From an uncultured Collinsella sp. (GTDB taxonomy: Bacteria; Actinomycetota; Coriobacteriia; Coriobacteriales; Coriobacteriaceae): a stretch of DNA of 9,605 nt. Both the position numbers and the translations under genes were made by a program. How positions within the stretch are numbered: position 1 is the stretch's first letter; each line of letters opens with the position of its first letter. The stretch is from contig CABVBR010000070.1 in NCBI GenBank assembly GCA_902496645.1, forward strand, positions 1 to 9,605, written 5' to 3'. The notes under the pieces are model-generated. The model saw only the letters and a list, made by a program, of their open reading frames with translations. It ran no database searches and was not told the origin of the DNA. Below are positions 1-6,406 of this stretch, piece by piece.

Positions 1-722
1 TGTTCTACGATATGGGCAAGGCGTTTTTCTACAACGACCAGCATCCCGAGGGCCTGCAGGAGGTCTTTCGTCGCTGGGGCCTGGGCAAGACCTGCGGCAT
101 CGACCTGCCGAGTGAGGGCACGGGCCGTATTCCCGATGCCGAGTGGAAAGAGTCTTACTTTACCGACGCATCTGCCGAGGACCGCAAGTGGAATGCCGGC
201 GATATGACCAACATTGCCATCGGCCAGGGCGACATTTTGGTGACACCGCTGCAGATGGCCTGCGCCTATATGGGCATTGCCAACGGCGGCAAACAGTACG
301 TGCCTCACGTGTTTTTGTCAGCCGTGTCGCGCGATGGCGACGGCGATGCCTATAAGTACAACGGCAAGGGCAAGAAGAAGCGCCTGGAGGCCAAGATCAA
401 CAGCGATTCGGATTTGGCTCTTGTTCGCAACGGCATGCACGACGTGATTTACTCCGCGTCGACTTCGACCGCCGCGCACTTTAACTCCCTGACCCCTACG
501 GTCTACGGCAAGTCCGGCACGGGCGAGAAGAGCGGCGAGGACGATTACGCGTGGTTTTGCGCCTACGCGCCGGCCGATGAACCCAAGTACGTGATTGCCA
601 CTATCTTGGAGCAGGGCGGTGGCGGCTCCGATACCGCGTTGCACGTCGTGCGCGATGTCCTCGGTGCGATTTATGACGAGCCCGACACGTCGACGGCCAC
701 GGGCGATTCCTCGGTTCGATAG
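1..722 (+). CDS. mrdA: Penicillin-binding protein 2 (peptidoglycan D,D-transpeptidase), C-terminal part, 5' truncated
   Basis: This is the C-terminal 239 or so residues of a class B penicillin-binding protein that crosslinks peptidoglycan on the outer face of the membrane during cell elongation. The reading frame is already open at the left edge (TTC TAC GAT ATG from base 3), so the start, membrane anchor, SxxK motif and probably the SxN motif lie upstream; in this family SxN sits just before an 'FYD'-like stretch. Visible family hallmarks are WNAGDMTNIAIGQGD followed by VTPLQMACAY and IANGG (bases about 189-290), and the third catalytic motif KSGTGE at 510-527. The frame ends at TAG 720-722 after a short Asp/Ser/Thr-rich tail. 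rodA follows 9 bp later, the usual PBP2-RodA pairing, which argues for PBP2 rather than the division protein PBP3/FtsI. Seen: motifs and truncation. Inferred: the elongation role, from the neighbour. Confidence 0.93.
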   Translation, partial: FYDMGKAFFYNDQHPEGLQEVFRRWGLGKTCGIDLPSEGTGRIPDAEWKESYFTDASAEDRKWNAGDMTNIAIGQGDILVTPLQMACAYMGIANGGKQYVPHVFLSAVSRDGDGDAYKYNGKGKKKRLEAKINSDSDLALVRNGMHDVIYSASTSTAAHFNSLTPTVYGKSGTGEKSGEDDYAWFCAYAPADEPKYVIATILEQGGGGSDTALHVVRDVLGAIYDEPDTSTATGDSSVR

Positions 723-731
723 GAGGTTGCG

Positions 732-1958
732 ATGGACTTTTCGCCGGCGGACCTGTTCCGCTCAACCAAAACCGGCTCCCGCAGCAGCCTGGACCGCGTT
801 AACAAGCAGCTCTCGGCCTCGCGCGGCACGTTCCGCCAGAAGGTACACATCGGTGTGCTGCTGGCTACCGTCGCGCTCGTTGCCTATGGCGCCATTATCA
901 TTTGGTCGGCGTCGCAGTTTAAGGCCGATGCCTCGTTCTCGCGACACCTGCTGGGTATCGGTATTGGCGCGGTTCTGGCGGTACTCGTCTGGCGCACCGA
1001 CCTGCGCGGCATTTCCAACTTTTCGACGGCCCTGCTCGTCATCGATCTCATCGTGATCTTCTCGCCTAAGATTCCGGGCCTGTCCTATACGGGCGGCTTG
1101 GGAATGACGGGTTGGATCAAGATTCCCGGTATCGGCCTGACCTTCCAGCCCGTTGAGCTTGCCAAGCTCATCACCATTTTCTTTATGGCCACGCTTGGCT
1201 CGCAATACAACGGCCGCATCGATACCGTTCGCGACTACGTCAAGCTCTGCGGCATGCTGTCCATCCCGTTTTTGGCCGTCGTCGCCATGGGCGACCTTGG
1301 CTCGGGCCTGGTCGTGCTGGTCTCGGGCGCCATCGTCATCTGCATGAGCGGTGCACGCCGCGAATGGGTGCTGTCGACCTTGGCCCTGCTGGTTGGTTTG
1401 ATTGCGCTCATCTTGGCGCTCGACTCGGTCTTTGATTCGCTCCTTGGCCACGACGTGCTAATCAAGCAGTATCAGATGAACCGTCTGACAGTCTTCATCG
1501 ACCCCGACAAAGCCGATTCGGATGATGCCTACAACCTGCAGCAGTCGCTCATTGCCGTCGGCTCGGGTGGCTTCTTTGGTAAGGGGCTGGGCCACGCGAC
1601 GCAGTCGGCCGGTGGCTTTCTACCCGAGTTCCACACCGACTTCGTCTTCGCCTTCCTGTCCGAGACGTTCGGCTTCTGCGGTTCCTTTTTGCTTCTGTGC
1701 CTCTACGTTCTGCTGATCTTTTCGACAATCCGCGTTGCCTTTAAGTGCGAGTCATTGTTCTTGCGCCTATCGTGCGTGGGTATCGTCGGCATGTGGGCGT
1801 TCCAGACCTTCGAGAACATCGGCATGTGCATTGGCATGATGCCGATTACCGGTATTCCGCTGCCGTTTATTAGTTTTGGTTCGTCGTCGATGATGATTCA
1901 GTTGCTGACGGTGGGTATCGTACAATCCATATGGCGGCATCGTTCGGGCGCCGCGTAA
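732..1958 (+). CDS. rodA: Rod-shape SEDS peptidoglycan glycosyltransferase RodA
   Basis: A 408-residue multi-spanning membrane protein of the FtsW/RodA/SpoVE (SEDS) family, which polymerises lipid II into glycan strands and works as a complex with a class B PBP. A hydrophilic N terminus of about 38 residues is followed by about ten hydrophobic segments. Family motifs are QPVELAKL (139-146), GDLGSGLVVL (187-196), the long extracellular-loop block QQSLIAVGSGG (270-280), FLPEFHTDF (296-304), and PITGIPLPFIS (371-381). Asp303 in HTDF aligns with the Asp shown to be essential in RodA proteins. The 'PITGIPLPFIS' form favours RodA over FtsW. The start is ATG 732, 5 bases after a perfect AGGAGG (721-726) that overlaps the mrdA stop codon, so translation is probably coupled. 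One oddity: the usual SYGGSS after the last motif reads SFGSSS here. Confidence 0.95.
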   Translation: MDFSPADLFRSTKTGSRSSLDRVNKQLSASRGTFRQKVHIGVLLATVALVAYGAIIIWSASQFKADASFSRHLLGIGIGAVLAVLVWRTDLRGISNFSTALLVIDLIVIFSPKIPGLSYTGGLGMTGWIKIPGIGLTFQPVELAKLITIFFMATLGSQYNGRIDTVRDYVKLCGMLSIPFLAVVAMGDLGSGLVVLVSGAIVICMSGARREWVLSTLALLVGLIALILALDSVFDSLLGHDVLIKQYQMNRLTVFIDPDKADSDDAYNLQQSLIAVGSGGFFGKGLGHATQSAGGFLPEFHTDFVFAFLSETFGFCGSFLLLCLYVLLIFSTIRVAFKCESLFLRLSCVGIVGMWAFQTFENIGMCIGMMPITGIPLPFISFGSSSMMIQLLTVGIVQSIWRHRSGAA

Positions 1959-1976
1959 CCGCTGGAGGGGTTTGCC

Positions 1977-2906
1977 ATGAAGATTCCCGTAGATAAGTTG
2001 ACCAGCGCTTTTAAGATGGGCGCGTCTGTTAAGAAGGATTCCGATACACCGGTGCGTGTCTCGGTTTACCTTGATTCGACTGCGTCTCGCTTTTTGGTCG
2101 AGACGGTGCGCGATGCTTTTGTGCCGCAGACGACTTCGGGTATTGTGCGTGTTGATCGCCTGGGGGAGGACCGTATCGTTCCCAAGGCCGATACCGACGT
2201 GGTGCTGGTCCTCTCGTGTGGATCCGACCGCCTGGAGAGTGCTGTGCAGGAGCTCGTGATTGCCGGCGCGCCCGTGTGCGTGCTTGCCGAGTCCGCCGTC
2301 GAGGCGCCGTTCGTTGAGGAATCTACGCCCATGCTCGGCGTGGTGGCGGCGACCGATAAGACCTATCTGCTCGAGACGCTTGCCCGCTGGATCCTCGATC
2401 GTACGGATAAGGAGACGGCTTTTGCCGCAAACTTTGCCTTTATGCGCATCGCGGCGGCAAATCGCATCATTACCTCGTGCGCGCTCACCAACATGGCGAC
2501 GGGCGCCCTGGTGTTTTTGCCGGGTGCCGACTATCCCGTGATGGCGCTGGCGCAGGTGGGCATGCTCTTTGAGCTCGCGGCCATCTTTGGGCGCGGCATT
2601 AAGCCCGAGCGCGGCTACGAGGTCGCGGGCGTGCTCGCCGGCGGTCTGGTGATTCGCGCCGTCACCCGCGCATTGGTGAAGCAGACGCCGCACATCGGCT
2701 TTGCCGTTAAGGCGCTTACCGCCGCCGCGGGTACCTATGGCATGGGCCGCGCGCTCGTGTCGCTCTATGAGCGCGACGTGGACTACAGTCGCGCCAACGA
2801 GGTCGCTGCTGCCACGTTCTCGCGCGTTCGCGACCTGGTGACCACGGTCGCCGGTGCCACCCGTCCCATGAGTCCTTTCGAGGATGCATCCGATCTCGCT
2901 GCTTAG
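1977..2906 (+). CDS. Conserved hypothetical protein with DUF697/YcjF-like hydrophobic C-terminal half
   Basis: A 309-residue protein whose function I do not recognise. Residues 25-125 alternate hydrophobic strands and helices (VRVSVYLD, DVVLVLSCG, GAPVCVLAES), like the core of a P-loop GTPase or Rossmann fold, but no GxxxxGK[S/T] P-loop is present. Residues about 155-265 hold three hydrophobic helical segments (about 161-182, 215-232, 238-258), with ANRIITSCALTNMATG, LPGADYPVMALAQVGM and a Gly/Ala-rich stretch. This pattern recalls DUF697, the YcjF-type domain often attached to GTPases. The N terminus is polar with no signal peptide, and the C-terminal 40 residues are soluble. The start is ATG 1977, 6 bases after GGAGGGG (1964-1970). 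It lies 18 bp after rodA and 9 bp before a radical SAM gene, so it is probably cotranscribed with both. The coding call is firm; the DUF697 call is by eye and moderate. Confidence 0.8.
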   Translation: MKIPVDKLTSAFKMGASVKKDSDTPVRVSVYLDSTASRFLVETVRDAFVPQTTSGIVRVDRLGEDRIVPKADTDVVLVLSCGSDRLESAVQELVIAGAPVCVLAESAVEAPFVEESTPMLGVVAATDKTYLLETLARWILDRTDKETAFAANFAFMRIAAANRIITSCALTNMATGALVFLPGADYPVMALAQVGMLFELAAIFGRGIKPERGYEVAGVLAGGLVIRAVTRALVKQTPHIGFAVKALTAAAGTYGMGRALVSLYERDVDYSRANEVAAATFSRVRDLVTTVAGATRPMSPFEDASDLAA

Positions 2907-2915
2907 GGGTTTCTT

Positions 2916-4793
2916 TTGCGCGTTCCATACCAAGACTGTTTTCATCTGATTGAGCCGCTGCTCGCCAAGGTCGAAAAGCCGAGTCGCTATATCGACCACG
3001 AGTGGGGCACGCTCTCAAAGGCCGATGCCGACTATCGCTGCTGCATGATCTATCCTGACGTGTATGAGGTCGGTCTGCCCAACCAGGGCATCGCCATTCT
3101 CTACAACATCCTTAATCAGGCCGAGGGCATTTCCTGCGAGCGCGGCTACGTGCCGTGGCCCGATATGGGCGATGCCATGCGCGAGGCGGGGATTCCGCTG
3201 CTGTCGCTCGAGGGTGCAGCGCCCGTGGCCTCGTTCGACATCGTCGGCATGCACGTGCCGCACGAGATGGCTGTGACGAACTTCCTCGAAGCGCTCGATC
3301 TCGCCGGCATTCCGCTGTTGGCTGCCGACCGCACCGAGGACGATCCCATCATCGTCGCCGGTGGGCCCTCGGTGTATAACCCCGAGCCGTACGCGGCATT
3401 CTTCGATGCCATTCTCATCGGCGAGGGTGAGGAGTCGCTGCTCGAGATCTGCCAGCTGCATCGCCGCTTGCGCGACGAGGGCGCCTCGCGCGCGCAGATT
3501 GTCGAGCAGCTCGCGACGGTCGCCGGTACCTATGTGCCATCTCTGTATGAGGTGCGCTACGACGAGCCCTGCTCGCCGCATGGCTACACCGTGCCGCGCG
3601 AGGGCAAGGACGTCCCGCCGGTAGTCTACAAGCGCGTCGTCGAGGACTTTGGTGCCACCAATCCGCTTTCTCAGTCGTGCGTGCCGTATGCGCAGCTCGT
3701 CCACGATCGCCTGTCTATCGAGATCCTGCGTGGCTGCGCCCGCGGCTGCCGTTTTTGCCAGGCAGGCATGACGTACCGTCCGGTACGCGAGCGTTCGGCC
3801 GACCAGATCGTGTCCTCGGTGATCCAGGGCTTGGAAAAGACTGGCTATGACGAGGTGTCGCTTACCTCGCTTTCGACGACCGACCACTCCTGTATCCGCG
3901 ACGTGCTCGGTAGGCTCAACCGTCGTCTGGAGGACACGGGCATTCGCGTGTCCATTCCGTCGCAGCGCCTGGATTCGTTTGGTGTTGATATGGCCGAGTC
4001 AGTCGCCGGCGAAAAGAAGGGCGGCCTGACGTTCGCGCCCGAGGCGGGCAGCCAGCGTATGCGCGACATCATCAACAAGAACGTGACCGAGGAGGACTTG
4101 GACCGCGCGGCCAAGGCGGCCTTCGAGGCCGGCTGGAACCGCATGAAGCTGTACTTTATGATGGGCCTTCCTGGCGAGCGCGACGAGGACATCGTGGCTA
4201 TCGCCAACCTGGCCGATCACGTGCTGGAGCTTGGCCGCTCCGTGGTGCCCAAGGCGCGCCGCGGGTCTATCTCGGTGTCTATCTCTGTTTCGGTGTTCAT
4301 CCCCAAGGCGGCAACGCCCTTCCAGTGGTGCCCGCAGCTTGATTACGATGACGTCAAGCGCCGCCAGAAGCTGCTCATCACGAGCGTGCGCAACCGCGCC
4401 GTACGCGTGCATTACCACGATGCCGAGACCTCGCTTATCGAGGCTGCGCTTTCCCGTGCCGGTCGCGATATGACGCCGGTCATCATCGATGCCTGGCGTG
4501 CGGGCTCGCGCTTCGACGCCTGGGTGGAGCACTTCTCGCTCGACAACTGGAAGGAGGCCGCTGCCAAAAACGGCATCGACCTCAACGAGCTGGTGCACCT
4601 GCCCTACGAGTTGGACTGGCGCCTGCCGTGGGAGCACGTGAGCCCCGGCTGCACGCGCGGCTTCCTCGAGCGCGAGTACCGTCGCTCGCTCGAGGGTGTC
4701 ACGACGCCCGATTGCACCCGCACGTCGTGCACCGGCTGCGGAATCTGTCCCACGCTCCACGCCAAGAACGTATTGATGGGTGATCGCGCATGA
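2916..4793 (+). CDS. B12-binding-like radical SAM protein, TIGR03960 family
   Basis: A 625-residue radical SAM enzyme of unknown substrate. The N-terminal part (about 15-180) resembles the B12-binding-like domain of this family (KPSRYIDHEW, YPDVYEVGL, VAGGPSVYNPEP, DAILIGEGEESLLEI). Its cobalamin signature position reads DxYxxG (48-53) instead of DxHxxG. The radical SAM core starts at IEILRGCARGCRFCQAG, with the [4Fe-4S]-binding CxxxCxxC being Cys274, Cys278 and Cys281. It continues through LTFAPEAGSQRMRD (371-384) and KLYFMMGLPGE (411-421). The C terminus carries a second cysteine group, C600-x4-C605-x2-C608-x2-C611, which may bind another cluster. The start is TTG 2916: AGGGG (2905-2909) lies 6 bases upstream, and later Met codons would remove the conserved N terminus. 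The next gene, its usual linked partner, overlaps it by 4 bases (ATGA). Family assignment is from recognised motifs; activity is unknown. Confidence 0.92.
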   Translation: MRVPYQDCFHLIEPLLAKVEKPSRYIDHEWGTLSKADADYRCCMIYPDVYEVGLPNQGIAILYNILNQAEGISCERGYVPWPDMGDAMREAGIPLLSLEGAAPVASFDIVGMHVPHEMAVTNFLEALDLAGIPLLAADRTEDDPIIVAGGPSVYNPEPYAAFFDAILIGEGEESLLEICQLHRRLRDEGASRAQIVEQLATVAGTYVPSLYEVRYDEPCSPHGYTVPREGKDVPPVVYKRVVEDFGATNPLSQSCVPYAQLVHDRLSIEILRGCARGCRFCQAGMTYRPVRERSADQIVSSVIQGLEKTGYDEVSLTSLSTTDHSCIRDVLGRLNRRLEDTGIRVSIPSQRLDSFGVDMAESVAGEKKGGLTFAPEAGSQRMRDIINKNVTEEDLDRAAKAAFEAGWNRMKLYFMMGLPGERDEDIVAIANLADHVLELGRSVVPKARRGSISVSISVSVFIPKAATPFQWCPQLDYDDVKRRQKLLITSVRNRAVRVHYHDAETSLIEAALSRAGRDMTPVIIDAWRAGSRFDAWVEHFSLDNWKEAAAKNGIDLNELVHLPYELDWRLPWEHVSPGCTRGFLEREYRRSLEGVTTPDCTRTSCTGCGICPTLHAKNVLMGDRA

Positions 4794-5602
4794 GTGAGCG
4801 CTTGACCGACAATCCCACGCTCTTTAGGTTGCGCGTTCGCTACGGCAAGCGTGGTCGCCTTAAGTACCTGGGCCATCTGGAACTAATCCATACCATTGAG
4901 CGCATCGTGCGCCGTGCGGGCCTGCCCTATGCCGTGACGCAGGGTTTCTCGCCGCATATGCGCGTGGGCTTTTCGTCGGCGCTGCCCGTGGGCACGTCGT
5001 CGACCTGCGAGTGGTATGACCTGTTTTTGACCGAGTTCGTCGCTCTCGATGAGGCCTTTGAGCGCCTGGCCGCTGCATCGCCTGCCGATCTGTCGCCTAT
5101 CGAGGCCGCCTACATCGACGTGCGCACGCCGGCGCTGACGGCTCAGCTTACGCGTCTGTCGTACCGCATCGACCTGCACTTGGATCCCGAGGCGCCCGTA
5201 AGCGCCGACGAGGTGCGTCGTGCGATCGACACGTTGCGCGCGGACCATGGCATCGACTACGCGCGCGGAAAAAAGAGCAAGCGCTTGGATTTGGATCACA
5301 CGCTCGTTGGCTATGAGCTCACGGCGGGGGAGCGCCCGAACCATTTGGTACTCATGCTCGACACCCATGCCGACAACGAGGGCTCCATGCGTCCGGAAAT
5401 TTTGCTTTCTGCTGCTGATGTTTTGTTGCAGGGCTTGACCCCGGGCGTGGATGCACCTATTGTTTCCACCGGTATGCAAGACCTCGTGACCATCTGCTCC
5501 TACGATGTCGAGCGTCAGAATCAAGCATGCGAGGACGACGAGGGCCGACTCGTCAGCCCCATACCTGTGCGAACTTGTGGATTTGCTCCACATACTCGTT
5601 GA
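4790..5602 (+). CDS. Radical SAM-linked protein, DUF2344/TIGR03936 family
   Basis: A 270-residue protein of the DUF2344 family, which is found next to or fused to TIGR03960 radical SAM proteins. Function is unknown; a role as substrate-binding partner is inferred from the linkage only. The family core lies at residues 12-80: LRVRYGKRGRLKYLGHLELI, then ERIVRRAGLPYAVTQGFSPH, then VGFSSALPVGTSSTCEW. A second conserved piece, GLTPGVDAPIVSTGMQDL, lies at about 215-232. The start ATG 4790 overlaps the radical SAM stop TGA (4791-4793), which implies translational coupling and matched expression. Residues 240-270 look like a non-conserved tail, and the last codons run into the rplU promoter, whose -35 box overlaps the stop TGA 5600-5602. 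No RNase G gene follows, unlike the common Firmicutes order. Family call strong, function unknown. Confidence 0.9.
   Translation: MSERLTDNPTLFRLRVRYGKRGRLKYLGHLELIHTIERIVRRAGLPYAVTQGFSPHMRVGFSSALPVGTSSTCEWYDLFLTEFVALDEAFERLAAASPADLSPIEAAYIDVRTPALTAQLTRLSYRIDLHLDPEAPVSADEVRRAIDTLRADHGIDYARGKKSKRLDLDHTLVGYELTAGERPNHLVLMLDTHADNEGSMRPEILLSAADVLLQGLTPGVDAPIVSTGMQDLVTICSYDVERQNQACEDDEGRLVSPIPVRTCGFAPHTR
5576..5592. repeat. Inverted repeat just upstream of the rplU promoter
   Basis: TGTGGA (5576-5581) and TCCACA (5587-5592) form a perfect 6-bp dyad around a 5-base centre. It ends 6 bp before the -35 box and lies within the last codons of the upstream gene. No T-run follows, so it is not an intrinsic terminator. 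It could be an operator or may be chance. Confidence 0.4.
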
Positions 5603-5627
5603 CGGGGGTATTATCGCCTGCTACTAT
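5599..5627 (+). promoter_or_regulatory. Sigma70-type promoter for rplU-rpmA
   Basis: The -35 box TTGACG (5599-5604) and -10 box TACTAT (5622-5627) each match 5 of 6 consensus bases and are separated by an optimal 17 bp. Transcription would be expected to start near 5633-5635, giving a leader of about 36 bases before the rplU ATG at 5670. The -35 box overlaps the stop codon of the upstream DUF2344 gene. Position ahead of two highly expressed ribosomal protein genes supports the call. The start site is inferred, not measured. Confidence 0.8.
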
Positions 5628-5655
5628 ATTCGGCTGTTGCACTAACTGATGCATG

Positions 5656-5660
5656 AAGGG
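5656..5660 (+). promoter_or_regulatory. Ribosome binding site deciding the rplU start
   Basis: AAGGG lies 9 bases before ATG 5670 and favours it over the in-frame ATG at 5649. The earlier ATG has no good Shine-Dalgarno match and would add seven residues not found on L21 proteins. Confidence 0.6.
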
Positions 5661-5669
5661 CAAGTAAAC

Positions 5670-6044
5670 ATGTACGCAATCGTTAACACGGGCGGCAAGC
5701 AGTACAAGGTCGCCACCGACGATGTCATCACCGTCGAGAAGATCGAGGGCAATGAGGGCGACAAGGTCACCCTGCCGGTCATCTTCCTCAACGATGGTAA
5801 GAAGATCGTCACCGATCCCGACAAGCTGGCCAAGGCCAAGGTTACCGCTCAGATCGTTGAGCAGTTCAAGGGCGAGAAGCAGCTGGTCTTCAAGTTCCAC
5901 AAGCGTAAGCGCTATCGTCGTCTGAAGGGTCACCGTCAGCAGCTCACCAAGCTGAAGATCGTGAAGGTCCAGGCTACGTCCCGCGCCAAGAAGGCTGTCA
6001 AGGCAGAGGCCGAGGCTGTTGCCGAGGCTCCCGTCGCCGAGTAG
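5670..6044 (+). CDS. rplU: 50S ribosomal protein L21
   Basis: A 124-residue protein beginning MYAIVNTGGKQYKV, the typical N terminus of bacterial L21, which binds 23S rRNA in the large subunit. The body matches the family throughout: DVITVEKIEGNEGDKV, the 'DGKKIV' turn, and the basic KFHKRKRYRRLKGHRQQ segment with the C-terminal TKLKIVKV. L21 normally ends near residue 102; here a further 23 or so residues (102-124), rich in Ala, Glu and Lys, extend it. ATG 5670 was chosen over the upstream in-frame ATG 5649 because of the conserved N terminus and the AAGGG 9 bases upstream. It heads a two-gene unit with rpmA, 33 bp downstream, from its own promoter. No structured leader is visible in the short 5' untranslated region. 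Confidence 0.97.
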   Translation: MYAIVNTGGKQYKVATDDVITVEKIEGNEGDKVTLPVIFLNDGKKIVTDPDKLAKAKVTAQIVEQFKGEKQLVFKFHKRKRYRRLKGHRQQLTKLKIVKVQATSRAKKAVKAEAEAVAEAPVAE

Positions 6045-6077
6045 ATTACACTCGTAACGAAAGAGTAGGTATACACA

Positions 6078-6335
6078 ATGGCACACAAAAAAGGACTCGG
6101 TTCCTCCCGTAATGGCCGTGACTCCCGCGGTCAGCGCCTTGGCACGAAGCGCTTCGCCGGCCAGACGGTAACCACGGGCACGATTCTCGTCCGTCAGCAC
6201 GGTACGCACATCCACCCGGGTGAGAACGTTGGCCGTGGCAAGGACGACACGCTGTTCGCGCTGGTCGACGGTACCGTTGAGTTCCACAAGGGTATCAAGC
6301 ACAGGGTCAGCGTACGCCCGCTCGCGAACGCGTAA
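6078..6335 (+). CDS. rpmA: 50S ribosomal protein L27
   Basis: An 85-residue L27, the large-subunit protein whose N-terminal tail reaches the peptidyl transferase centre. It begins MAHKKGLGSSRNGRDS and continues RLGTKRFAGQ, ILVRQHGTHIHPGENVGRGKDDTLFA and GTVEFHK; all are standard. There is no N-terminal pre-sequence of the kind that Firmicutes L27 carries for cleavage by the protease Prp, and no prp gene lies between rplU and rpmA. The ATG at 6078 is preceded by a purine-rich but imperfect Shine-Dalgarno region, GAAAGAGTAGG (6059-6069). It is the last gene before an intrinsic terminator, so it is probably cotranscribed with rplU at high level. Confidence 0.97.
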   Translation: MAHKKGLGSSRNGRDSRGQRLGTKRFAGQTVTTGTILVRQHGTHIHPGENVGRGKDDTLFALVDGTVEFHKGIKHRVSVRPLANA

Positions 6336-6351
6336 TTCACCCTTCATAGAG

Positions 6352-6361
6352 CACATATGTG
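6352..6361. repeat. Perfect 10-bp palindrome CACATATGTG
   Basis: CACATATGTG equals its own reverse complement. It lies between rpmA and obgE, with its last base shared with the first base of the terminator stem. It could be a protein-binding dyad or chance; no promoter elements were found around it. Confidence 0.4.
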
Positions 6362-6404
6362 GGAGGCACTTGAGTTTTAGGATTCAAGGGTCTCCCTCTT
6401 TTTT
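6361..6404 (+). terminator. Intrinsic terminator (possible attenuator) after rpmA
   Basis: GGGAG (6361-6365) pairs with CTCCC (6392-6396). Inside this, G-U and C-G pairs, one A/G mismatch and CTTGAG (6369-6374) pairing with TTCAAG (6383-6388, last pair G-U) extend the stem around an 8-base loop. TCTTTTTT (6397-6404) follows directly. This is a typical rho-independent terminator for rplU-rpmA. Because obgE starts only 17 bases beyond the T-run and no promoter is evident in between, readthrough or regulated termination probably sets obgE expression. Confidence 0.85.
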
Positions 6405-6406
6405 GT

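Noticed and set aside
1897..1926. TACAAT at 1921-1926 as the -10 box of an internal promoter for the DUF697-like gene.
   Set aside because: No acceptable -35 box lies 16-18 bp upstream (TTCAGT at 18 bp matches poorly) and there is no extended -10 TG. A single hexamer inside a coding region is weak evidence.
1767..2999. A 410-codon open frame on the minus strand opposite the end of rodA and the DUF697-like gene.
   Set aside because: Same antisense GC effect. The translation is low in coherent hydrophobic cores, is Arg/His-rich, and spans three + strand gene borders, which is implausible for a real gene.
5649..5669. Upstream in-frame ATG at 5649 as the rplU start.
   Set aside because: It adds MHEGQVN before the canonical MYAIVNTGGKQ start and has no good ribosome binding site, whereas AAGGG precedes ATG 5670 at suitable spacing.
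5634..5669. A structured L21 leader RNA of the kind known before rplU in Firmicutes.
   Set aside because: The leader is only about 36 bases from the inferred start site, and I see no stable hairpin in it beyond a 6-base ATGCAT palindrome.
5553..6356. A 267-codon minus-strand frame across the rplU promoter, rplU and rpmA.
   Set aside because: It runs opposite two unmistakable ribosomal protein genes and their promoter. Its Leu/Val/Asp-rich composition is what the reverse complement of rplU and rpmA codons gives.
6336..6383. A separate obgE promoter in the rpmA-obgE gap, using CATATG or TAGGAT as a -10 box.
   Set aside because: No -35 match lies at the right distance for either, and both would start transcription inside or just after the terminator stem. 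A weak promoter cannot be excluded without transcript data.
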